This document shows positions 6,799 through 11,260 of a DNA stretch of 11,260 bases, in pieces (positions within the stretch are counted from its first letter, which is position 1; each line of letters opens with the position of its first letter). Both the position numbers and the translations under genes were made by a program. Below the pieces are notes generated by a model. The model was not told the origin of the DNA. It worked only from the letters and a program-made list of their open reading frames with translations, and searched no databases. Where the stretch lies: assembly GCA_016939345.1 (NCBI GenBank), contig JAFGHG010000118.1:1-11260 (forward strand). Direction: 5' to 3'. This stretch comes from Candidatus Omnitrophota bacterium (GTDB lineage: Bacteria; Omnitrophota; Gorgyraeia; Duberdicusellales; 4484-171).

Positions 6799-7215
6799 TT
6801 AATCAGGCTTAGGCCAACCTTTATCATACCAATCTTCATGCTCAAGTTGCGGGTAATTAGGGGTTGGCGGTGACTTAGCCGCATCCTGAGTGTGCATTGA
6901 AGCCCGCTTATGCTTCATTATCCTCTGGCCAATGGGCTGGCTATAAGTCAGTGACCAGTCTTGATTGCGCGAACTTCTGCTTACAGCACCTCCTGCCTCA
7001 TCATATCTGTCAAATTCTCCTGATGAACCGCCGACAATATAAAGCTGCTCAGGCCATTCTAAGCCTATAGCATGGCCAAGAGTCCTGTCGCTCTCGTCTT
7101 TTACCCTTGCTTCTATGTGCCGGCGCAAAAAAGTATTTATGCCCATCAAAAAAGTTACCACTATAAGCAGGACTACGGCATATTCAATTATCGCATTGGC
7201 TTTTTTCATCAACAT
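6799..7215 (-). CDS. Class III pilin-like protein with Asn in place of Gln1
   Basis: This 138-residue protein has the signal KKANAIIEYAV (4-14), where the normal Gln after the cleavage site A6 is Asn. Glu5 and Tyr6 are intact. The helix covers about 10-28, followed by TFLRRHIEARVKDESD, which lines up with the NYLKRSxQGRxxxxxD block of its neighbours. The C-terminus contains HEDWYDKGWPKP (126-137), and the DWYD motif recurs in the pilin at 9597-9893. A second ATG two codons in is an alternative start. GGAAGG lies upstream but is rather far from either ATG. It is separated by 21 bases from the preceding gene. Confidence 0.82.
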   Translation of the reverse strand: MLMKKANAIIEYAVVLLIVVTFLMGINTFLRRHIEARVKDESDRTLGHAIGLEWPEQLYIVGGSSGEFDRYDEAGGAVSRSSRNQDWSLTYSQPIGQRIMKHKRASMHTQDAAKSPPTPNYPQLEHEDWYDKGWPKPD

Positions 7216-7236
7216 ACTTTTGCTTTAACACCTTCC

Positions 7237-7821
7237 TTAATAAGCGATTAAATCCGGCTCGAAATTCTGAGCCTGATTTTCTAAATCCTGAGTAATATTT
7301 TCCATTCTCCTGTCAACCAAATCCTGATAATATTGCGCATCTTCTTCACTCATTCCAACAGCCATACCCTGTGCACCAAAAGGGCCCTGGCGGCCTTCTG
7401 AAGCTGCTAAGGCTGCCTCGCCCAAAGCACTGGCTGCTAATTCATTTGCTAAATTATTACCCAATATACACTCATCTCCCTGACAAGGGGTTCTGGGCCT
7501 AAAGGGCAGTTCAGCTGCTGAATCAATCGAGAAATTCTCATTATGCCAGGTCTGGCGCCAGGTTACCTGATGACCCCGGTTGTTTTCCCAAATAACGCTA
7601 TCAGCTATCTTAGATAAGTGTCCGTGACCAGCGCTGGTTGTATAGTCTCCGCTGCGGTTAGCCCGGTCAATGGAATCCTTAAGCCTTCCCTGTAAACTCC
7701 TGTTTAAGTAGTTATGCATAAAGAGAAGAACTCCCACAGTGATTGCAATAACAAGGGCGTATTCAATAAAAGTCTGTGCTCTTTTATTTTTTATACGCCC
7801 GGTTGTTGATTGTTTTTTCAT
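7237..7821 (-). CDS. Long class III pilin-like protein
   Basis: With 194 residues this is the longest member of the run. It has an extended basic leader (MKKQSTTGRIKNKRA), cleavage expected at A15|Q16, and the intact motif QTFIEY. The helix (about 20-35) leads into MHNYLNRSLQGRLKDSID, the block shared with the pilins at 8255, 8625 and 7844. The ectodomain holds a cysteine pair CQGDEC (113-118) that could form a small disulfide loop. It continues into an Ala-rich and then an acidic helical region (about 125-190). The ribosome binding site is weak (GAGAG). A small hairpin at 7835-7848 covers the stop of the preceding gene. Confidence 0.82.
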   Translation of the reverse strand: MKKQSTTGRIKNKRAQTFIEYALVIAITVGVLLFMHNYLNRSLQGRLKDSIDRANRSGDYTTSAGHGHLSKIADSVIWENNRGHQVTWRQTWHNENFSIDSAAELPFRPRTPCQGDECILGNNLANELAASALGEAALAASEGRQGPFGAQGMAVGMSEEDAQYYQDLVDRRMENITQDLENQAQNFEPDLIAY

Positions 7822-7843
7822 AACTTAATTCTCTCTTGATTGA

Positions 7844-8215
7844 TCAAGGCCAGGTCTCCTGTAAAGGCCTTATATGCCTTATGATTCGGCCGTCGGCTGA
7901 ACCCCAGCTAGCTGTTATCCTGGTAGGGTTGTTTATCCCGGCTGTTCGAACTTGAATGTAAAAGTTATCATAAGAGTGGCTGTCGTGGCCGTTTGTAAGC
8001 CCAATAGCATACTGGTTTGGAACCTGGTCTCCCTTTGGTGCGCCTGAAATCTGATCTCCTATAGCCTGCAGTTTTCCCTGGGTGCTTCTTTTAAGATAGT
8101 TCTGCATATAAAGGAAGAAACCAATCAGCAGCGTGATCAAAAAAGCATAGTCAATGGTGGTAACTGCCATCCTGTATGCAGTATGCCTCGTTCTTGTTGT
8201 TAATAATTTAGCCAA
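7844..8215 (-). CDS. Class III pilin-like protein with altered processing motif (TTG start)
   Basis: The 123-residue protein is a clear paralogue of its upstream neighbour. Both share YMQNYLKRSxQG and IGDQIS after the helix, and both end in a PLxE..WP tail. Its processing region, however, reads MAVTTIDY (16-23). Gln1 has become Val and Glu5 has become Asp. The start is TTG at 8215, supported by AAGGGGG eight bases upstream. An internal ATG (Met16) would remove the basic leader and is less likely. A hairpin (8233-8252) sits just ahead of the ribosome binding site. It is probably a diverged duplicate that either tolerates or depends on the changed motif. Confidence 0.8.
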   Translation of the reverse strand: MAKLLTTRTRHTAYRMAVTTIDYAFLITLLIGFFLYMQNYLKRSTQGKLQAIGDQISGAPKGDQVPNQYAIGLTNGHDSHSYDNFYIQVRTAGINNPTRITASWGSADGRIIRHIRPLQETWP

Positions 8216-8232
8216 TATAACCCCCTTATCCG

Positions 8233-8252
8233 GCTGATTATTCTAAATCAGC
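8233..8252 (-). promoter_or_regulatory. Intercistronic hairpin
   Basis: GCTGATT and AATCAGC (8233-8239 with 8246-8252) form a 7-bp stem with a 6-base loop, directly after the 8255 stop codon and before the ribosome binding site of the next gene. No T-tract follows, so it is not a terminator. An mRNA stability or processing role is inferred. Confidence 0.45.
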
Positions 8253-8254
8253 GA

Positions 8255-8581
8255 TTATTGAGGCCATTTCTCTTCTTCTAATGGCTCAAGGCGTCTCAAT
8301 TCATTCTGCTCTCTGTGGCCGCCGGTTGTAGTTGTGGTAGACAGGCTGTCAACACCTCTTGTCTCCAATTCCTGAACTTGAGCGGCTGTTGCAATTGAAC
8401 TGACATTTCTGAATGTTACTCCCGGTGAATACTGATCGCTGATTTGATCGCCGATTTTCTGAAATCTGCCCTGCATGCTTCTTTTTAAATAGTTCTGCAT
8501 ATAAAGCAGAGAGCCGACTACTACTGCAAGCAGCAGTACATATTCTAGGGTACTCTGTGCTTTTGATATCTTGATTAACAC
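8255..8581 (-). CDS. Class III pilin, probable major-type subunit (GTG start)
   Basis: The 108-residue product has a textbook signal: ISKAQSTLEY with A8|Q9 cleavage, Glu5 and Tyr6, then a helix (about 13-28). YMQNYLKRSMQGRFQ follows, and the tail ends PLEEEKWPQ. Translation starts at GTG (8581), with a perfect AAGGAGG seven bases upstream. This is one of the three strongest ribosome binding sites in the operon, suggesting high expression. The next gene is its diverged copy. A thr-run (TTTTT near residue 82) lies in the variable middle. The role as a structural fibre subunit is inferred from the family. Confidence 0.87.
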   Translation of the reverse strand: MLIKISKAQSTLEYVLLLAVVVGSLLYMQNYLKRSMQGRFQKIGDQISDQYSPGVTFRNVSSIATAAQVQELETRGVDSLSTTTTTGGHREQNELRRLEPLEEEKWPQ

Positions 8582-8599
8582 TGTTACACCTCCTTCTAA

Positions 8600-8626
8600 A
8601 ATATACCCGCAAAATCAAGGTATATT
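8600..8626 (-). promoter_or_regulatory. Intercistronic hairpin over a stop codon
   Basis: AATATACC (8600-8607) pairs with GGTATATT (8619-8626) around 11 bases. The stem covers part of the stop codon of the 8625-8936 gene and lies just before the AAGGAGG of the next gene. It lacks a T-tract and is probably not a terminator. Confidence 0.45.
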
Positions 8627-8936
8627 ATTCAATGGTTACTGAACGATAATCTGAACTACTCTTAGTGTCATAGCTGAACGGCTCTTCCGGGTTGTCGTAA
8701 TCTTCTATAAACTCTTTGGTTTGTACCTGATCGGTTGTAACCTTATCAGTCTGGATGCCGTGCCATTGCAGGGTTGTGCCTCCGGTTGCGTCTATAAAAT
8801 CATTAGCTGCATCGTAAATTCTTGCCTGAAGGGACCTTTTAACGTAGTTCTGAACACCCATTACCGCAGCAACAACCAATGCAAAAAGGATTGCATATTC
8901 AGCTGTTGCCTGTGCTTTTTTTAGCTTGATTAACAT
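8625..8936 (-). CDS. Class III pilin, probable major-type subunit
   Basis: The 103-residue product begins MLIKLKKAQATAEY, with A8|Q9 and intact Glu5/Tyr6. The helix is followed by VQNYVKRSLQARIYDAANDFID, the block common to this pilin group, and the C-terminal half is polar and acidic. A GTG three codons upstream (8945) overlaps the Shine-Dalgarno itself, so I choose the ATG at 8936, which has AAGGAGG eight bases upstream. The gene is preceded by a 68-base gap, the longest within the run, which contains a hairpin over the previous stop. A strong ribosome binding site and canonical motif suggest an abundant subunit. Confidence 0.87.
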   Translation of the reverse strand: MLIKLKKAQATAEYAILFALVVAAVMGVQNYVKRSLQARIYDAANDFIDATGGTTLQWHGIQTDKVTTDQVQTKEFIEDYDNPEEPFSYDTKSSSDYRSVTIE

Positions 8937-8987
8937 TTTTAACACCTCCTTCTAGGTCACATCTTAAATAATATAATTTTCAATAGT

Positions 8988-9012
8988 CTTTCTAGCCTAC
9001 TGCCTTAGAAAG
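8988..9012 (-). promoter_or_regulatory. Intercistronic hairpin over a stop codon
   Basis: CTTTCTA (8988-8994) pairs with TAGAAAG (9006-9012) across an 11-base loop. The stem includes part of the stop codon (9005-9007) of the small pilin gene. No T-tract follows on the minus strand. It may protect the upstream mRNA or mark a processing site; this is inference. Confidence 0.4.
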
Positions 9013-9205
9013 ATTCTCTCATTGCTGCGCTGGTGCCGGCATTAGTTACAAAGCTGGTAGTCCTCTCTTCCATCAAAGTGGTAGAATCATCGAACATTTT
9101 GTTGACAGCGTTGGTTACAGGGCCTCTTGCTGCTAAGATCACTGCCGCTATAATTGCCGAAAGGACAATTATATACTCCAAAATACTCTGCGCTTTTCTT
9201 ACCAT
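9005..9205 (-). CDS. Short class III pilin (RGP subtype)
   Basis: This 66-residue pilin has MVRKAQSILEY, with A5|Q6, Glu5 and Tyr6 intact and a helix of about 20 residues. After the helix it differs from the NYLKRS group, reading AARGPVTNAVNKMFDD. The same RG..(D/N)A.N.MFD pattern occurs in the 50-residue gene just upstream, so the two are paralogues. Its size and simple form are close to classical Flp major pilins. AAGGAGGTGA lies six bases before the ATG, one of the best ribosome binding sites in the window. A major-subunit role is plausible but unproven. Confidence 0.85.
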   Translation of the reverse strand: MVRKAQSILEYIIVLSAIIAAVILAARGPVTNAVNKMFDDSTTLMEERTTSFVTNAGTSAAMRESF

Positions 9206-9249
9206 GTTAATTCACCTCCTTATATTTTGCCCTCTTATACAGCCTTACA

Positions 9250-9402
9250 TTAAGGAAAAGGCTTTTCCTCGATAAGCGTTGAACACTCATCAAACATCCT
9301 GTTTATAGCATCAAAAAAAAGCCCGCGGGAAGCTAAAGTCGCCAAAACTACCGCAGTCAAGATCACTATATATTCCAAGGTGCTCTGGGCTCTTATTAAC
9401 AT
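9250..9402 (-). CDS. Very short class III pilin (RGL subtype)
   Basis: The 50-residue product starts MLIRAQSTLEY, with A5|Q6, Glu5 and Tyr6. It continues into a hydrophobic helix and ASRGLFFDAINRMFDECSTL, ending KPFP. It closely parallels the next gene in the segment after the helix but lacks its last ~15 residues. A single cysteine lies at residue 40. GGAG seven bases before the ATG is preceded by a second AAGGAG overlapping the upstream stop, and 20 bases separate it from that stop. The frame is supported by the signal motif, the ribosome binding site and the paralogy, despite the short length. Confidence 0.82.
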   Translation of the reverse strand: MLIRAQSTLEYIVILTAVVLATLASRGLFFDAINRMFDECSTLIEEKPFP

Positions 9403-9422
9403 ATTGATTCTCCTTAAACTCC

Positions 9423-9584
9423 TTACCGTATCCCGTTTACCGGGTCTGTTAAATCGCGCTTTAGATGATGAACCCTGGCATGTATTGACTGATACATGTA
9501 GCTTGCCATAGCTGCTAAAGCAACGGAAATCATAAGGATCAATAAAGTGTAATCCATATAGGTCTGGGCTTTTGTTTTTCTCAT
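9423..9584 (-). CDS. Short class III pilin-like protein with Asp in place of Glu5
   Basis: This 53-residue product begins MRKTKAQTYMDY. The site A6|Q7 and Tyr6 are kept, but Glu5 is Asp. A Met/Ala-rich helix follows, then a basic and His-containing stretch (IHARVHHLKRD, 35-45). AAGGAG (9598-9593) overlaps the stop codon of the preceding gene and lies eight bases from the ATG, so the two are tightly coupled. It is very similar in size to classical Flp pilins. The conservative Glu-to-Asp change is shared with the pilin at 7844-8215. Confidence 0.8.
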   Translation of the reverse strand: MRKTKAQTYMDYTLLILMISVALAAMASYMYQSIHARVHHLKRDLTDPVNGIR

Positions 9585-9596
9585 CTTTATTGCTCC

Positions 9597-9893
9597 TTAT
9601 TGCATTGGTATGGGGTTTTCATCATACCAATCCTGTTCTGTTTCCTGTAAATCAGGGGTCTCTCCGCTATAATCCTGATGTATTGTCTGATTCAAATCCT
9701 GATGTAAATTCCTTAAGGCCCTGTTAACTGCCAAAGGATCAGATCCAGCCTGATCCGGTATCATCTGACCGGGGCGGATATTGCCAAAATGAGCAAAAGT
9801 ATGGGCTATGATAACTACCACTATAGCTGTTAAAACAGTCAGGTATTCCATGATGCTCTGGGCTTTATTGGTTTTATTATTAAGCTTTTTCAT
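9597..9893 (-). CDS. Class III pilin-like protein with DWYD tail
   Basis: The 98-residue protein has KTNKAQSIMEY (7-17), with A11|Q12 and the full motif. A helix to about residue 36 is followed by a Gln- and Asp-rich ectodomain. Its tail, EQDWYDENPIPMQ (86-98), resembles HEDWYDKGWPKPD at the end of the pilin at 6799-7215, although the middle parts are unlike each other. The ATG comes three bases after the upstream stop (TGATATATG), with AGAGGTGA immediately before it. The shared tail may mark a common binding or capping surface. Confidence 0.83.
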   Translation of the reverse strand: MKKLNNKTNKAQSIMEYLTVLTAIVVVIIAHTFAHFGNIRPGQMIPDQAGSDPLAVNRALRNLHQDLNQTIHQDYSGETPDLQETEQDWYDENPIPMQ

Positions 9894-9896
9894 ATA

Positions 9897-10067
9897 TCAC
9901 CTCTGGCTCTCATTCAATTCCTGGCGCAGGTGCCTCATGCGTACATTAACAGCTCTCTGAACATATAGGACCATATAGCCGACTGCTACTGAAGCGACAA
10001 CTATTAAGGCTGTATATTCCAATATGCTCTGGGCTTTTGATCTTCTTATTTTTTGCAGTATTGCCAT
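9897..10067 (-). CDS. Short class III pilin
   Basis: This 56-residue pilin reads SKAQSILEY (10-18), with A12|Q13, then a helix of about 20 residues. A basic, amphipathic C-terminal helix follows (VQRAVNVRMRHLRQEL, 37-52). It ends with no separate globular domain, as classical Flp pilins do. AAGGA lies five bases before the ATG at 10067, and the gene is 19 bases from the first pilin gene. Its stop almost touches the next start. Confidence 0.83.
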   Translation of the reverse strand: MAILQKIRRSKAQSILEYTALIVVASVAVGYMVLYVQRAVNVRMRHLRQELNESQR

Positions 10068-10086
10068 AATAATCCTTTATTTATCC

Positions 10087-10434
10087 TTATTCAGCCTCCT
10101 GGCCTTGTGTACCTCTTCCGTCTGTACATTTGCCATTGGTCAATTGGTAACAATAACCTGGATCTTCAAGCTCGATCTCTACCGGTGCAGCATTAGGACT
10201 CCATTCGGGAGTATCGGGCCACGGCTCATTATTATTAGGCCCAAGGATATTGCCAATCAAGGAATTGGGCTGGACTTCACCGTGCAAGCCGGCGTGATAG
10301 ATAATAATATCTCTATTGGCAGCAGTAAAAAATAATATGCCGGCTGCAGTAAAAACAGTTGCCACACCAAGATACTCGATTATCGATTGGGCTTTTTTCA
10401 TCTTTTTCTTAATATTTTTTATGTATTTTTTCAT
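10087..10434 (-). CDS. Class III pilin, first gene of the riboswitch-controlled operon
   Basis: The 115-residue product has a long lysine-rich leader (nine Lys in the first 14 residues), cleavage expected at A15|Q16, and the motif QSIIEY followed by a helix to about residue 39. The ectodomain is Pro- and Asn-rich. It ends with CYQLTNGKC (95-103), a likely disulfide loop of the kind found near the C-terminus of many type IV pilins, and an acidic tail. AGGGG lies seven bases before the ATG at 10434, immediately after the U-rich end of the riboswitch terminator. A second ATG (Met12) would leave only MKKA as leader and has no better ribosome binding site, so I prefer the first. Confidence 0.84.
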   Translation of the reverse strand: MKKYIKNIKKKMKKAQSIIEYLGVATVFTAAGILFFTAANRDIIIYHAGLHGEVQPNSLIGNILGPNNNEPWPDTPEWSPNAAPVEIELEDPGYCYQLTNGKCTDGRGTQGQEAE

Positions 10435-10446
10435 ATTTTTGCCCCT

Positions 10447-10500
10447 AAAATAAGAAACCGGGCTGCCTTTTCTCTGTTAGAGACTTTCGGCAGCCCGGTT
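10447..10500 (-). terminator. Riboswitch expression platform: conditional terminator
   Basis: Arms at 10500-10489 and 10467-10456 (AACCGGGCTGCC with GGCAGCCCGGTT) form a perfect 12-bp stem, with a smaller TCTCT/AGAGA hairpin inside the 21-base loop. TCTTATTTT follows in the transcript. The first arm contains GCTGCC, the 3' strand of the aptamer's closing stem, so the terminator and the folded aptamer exclude each other. Ligand binding should therefore prevent termination. Confidence 0.82.
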
Positions 10501-10630
10501 ATCCAATTAATACGCCCTATTGCCGCGAATATACAATACGGTAATAGGAGGAATGAATCGAATTGTCTGTCTTAGGACCCGTGGCTTTGCTAATTCTGCC
10601 TACAAAGGCAGAATAGCCCTTTTCGTTGCC
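10489..10630 (-). ncRNA. Cyclic di-GMP-I (GEMM-I) riboswitch aptamer
   Basis: Reading the minus strand, the leader has GGCAAC (10630-10625) pairing with GCTGCC (10494-10489) as closing stem P1. AGGGC (10620-10616) comes next. A P2 hairpin, TTCTGCC/GGCAGAA (10613-10607 with 10600-10594), follows with a six-base loop. Then comes the strongly conserved GCAAAGCCACGGG...CCTAAG (10590-10571). The 3' side reads GGATAACCGGGCTGCC (10504-10489), close to the usual UAGCCGGGUUGCC. An extra hairpin, CCTATTACCG/CGGCAATAGG (10548-10539 with 10525-10516), enlarges P3, so the aptamer is longer than the common ~90 bases. The P2 loop is not the usual GNRA tetraloop, though the CCTAAG half of its receptor is present. 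The class is known to bind c-di-GMP, and an effect on pilin genes fits its known biology. Confidence 0.87.
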
Positions 10631-10647
10631 TCCCTACGTACCATACA

Positions 10648-10677
10648 AATATACCATAACTGGTCTAAAAAAATCAA
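10648..10677 (-). promoter_or_regulatory. Promoter of the riboswitch-pilin operon
   Basis: TTGATT (10677-10672) and TATATT (10653-10648) are spaced by 18 bases, with TATGG directly upstream of the -10. Transcription would begin about ten bases before the aptamer's first stem, the expected place for a riboswitch promoter. The element lies after the terminator of the preceding gene. Confidence 0.65.
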
Positions 10678-10725
10678 GCTCAAAATCTAAAGTTTATTGA
10701 TTTATGAAAACGCTTTCTCAAAGGG

Positions 10726-10751
10726 AAAAAGCCTTATTTTAAAGGCTTTTT
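10726..10751 (-). terminator. Intrinsic terminator at the end of the upstream gene
   Basis: AAAAAGCCTT (10726-10735) and AAGGCTTTTT (10742-10751) form a 10-bp stem with a 6-base loop. Because the stem ends are A/T-rich, the structure can act in either direction. On the minus strand it overlaps the first base of the transcript's TGA stop region and would end the upstream gene's transcript before the pilin promoter. Confidence 0.7.
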
Positions 10752-11260
10752 CAGCTTATATAAACAGCCCTTTTAGCAATTTTATAGCAACCCCTATTGA
10801 AATATTTTTTTACCCCGGCTGGAGCCTTAAAAAGACTAAGAGAAATATAGTCTTTTCCCGAAAAAAAGCGGCCCGGTTTTGACTTTACTTCCCAGCCCCA
10901 GACTGTCTCTTTAAATACAGCTGAAAGGATAAAACCTATGCGGGAAAAATCCTGGAATCTGCTCAATTCCAGCTGTCTAGGAAACATCTTTCCCGGCTCA
11001 AAGACCTTAGATCTGGGACTAAAAACAGCTTTTTCAATGGCCTTAAGGTCATCATTGAATTCTCGGCTTATATTGGTCCACATATATAAATAAATATTTA
11101 ATATAGTTTTAAACAGCTTGGGTGCTGATTCCTGGTTAAAAACAATAACTGACCAGGAAGAAGAAAGAGCTGTTTCTTCTTTTATTCTGGCTTCAAAGCC
11201 AGAAATATGCTTATTTAACTTTGGTATGCTGAATGAACTCTGCATATTAAAAACATAGAA
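10751..11260 (-). CDS. Unrecognised protein, 3' part (frame open to the window edge)
   Basis: I do not recognise this protein. The frame ends with TGA at 10751 and is still open at the right edge, so the gene may begin outside the window. The first internal ATG (11245) would give 164 residues but has no Shine-Dalgarno before it. The visible part is basic and rich in Phe, Lys and Ser, without a signal peptide or clear membrane helix. Segments such as LYMWTNISREFNDD, FETV/ETVWGWEVKSKPG and a Lys/Arg-rich C-terminus (KKYFNRGCYKIAKRA) suggest a soluble, perhaps helical protein. It is transcribed toward the pilin operon but is separated from it by a terminator and a new promoter, so a functional link is not implied. 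Confidence 0.55.
   Translation of the reverse strand, partial: FYVFNMQSSFSIPKLNKHISGFEARIKEETALSSSWSVIVFNQESAPKLFKTILNIYLYMWTNISREFNDDLKAIEKAVFSPRSKVFEPGKMFPRQLELSRFQDFSRIGFILSAVFKETVWGWEVKSKPGRFFSGKDYISLSLFKAPAGVKKYFNRGCYKIAKRAVYIS

Noticed and set aside
8937..8945. GTG start at 8945 for the pilin whose ATG is at 8936
   Set aside because: The GTG is part of the AAGGAGGTG Shine-Dalgarno itself, so it cannot be used with that site; the ATG has the correct spacing.
10489..10630. Leader read as a cobalamin or other GCCAC-containing riboswitch
   Set aside because: The order AGGGC, short hairpin, GCAAAGCCACGGG, CCTAAG and a closing strand like GCCGGGTTGCC matches the c-di-GMP-I class; other cobalamin-box elements are missing.
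1..11260. tRNA, rRNA, CRISPR array, transposase gene or prophage genes
   Set aside because: I looked on both strands and found no such feature; the only repeats are the palindrome pair and the pilin paralogues.

Overview
The window is a moderately AT-rich bacterial segment in which every gene I can support lies on the minus strand. Its main content is a long run of small proteins with a class III (type IVb, Flp/Tad-like) prepilin signal: basic residues, then A or S, then Q-x-x-x-E-Y, then a hydrophobic helix. Dense arrays of such genes, followed by TadE- and TadG-like proteins, resemble what I know from uncultivated lineages such as Candidatus Omnitrophota and Elusimicrobia. I favour an Omnitrophota-like organism, but that is inference, because the window holds no rRNA or other phylogenetic marker.

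Layout in the direction of transcription (right to left). (1) 10751-11260: 3' part of an unrecognised gene, ending in a hairpin terminator. (2) 10435-10677: a sigma70-type promoter, then a leader that I identify as a cyclic di-GMP-I (GEMM-I) riboswitch. The 3' strand of its closing stem is also one arm of a 12-bp terminator hairpin. This predicts that c-di-GMP turns the downstream operon on. (3) 5940-10434: thirteen tightly packed genes, all for prepilin-like proteins of 50 to 194 residues. Three of them, at 9897-10067, 9423-9584 and 9250-9402, encode only 50-56 residues. The last two genes are TadE-like or otherwise atypical. A clear intrinsic terminator closes the run at 5863-5888. (4) 3249-5770: a second transcription unit with a large cysteine-rich TadG-like protein, an exported protein with two similar domains, and an overlapping 54-residue pilin-like protein. 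It is closed by a terminator at 3109-3137. (5) 352-3032: an apparently unrelated two-gene unit, a B12-binding-type radical SAM protein and a nitronate monooxygenase-type flavoprotein. Near-identical 29-bp palindromes lie on each side of it. (6) 1-142: the N-terminus of a one-helix membrane protein, possibly a TadB/TadC-like platform protein.

Taken together, the window looks like the structural-subunit part of a Tad/type IVb-like surface fibre. One second-messenger riboswitch governs thirteen different pilin-like subunits. No ATPase, secretin or prepilin peptidase is visible, so the assembly machinery must be encoded elsewhere. Differences in ribosome binding sites, and hairpins placed over several stop codons, could set unequal subunit amounts.
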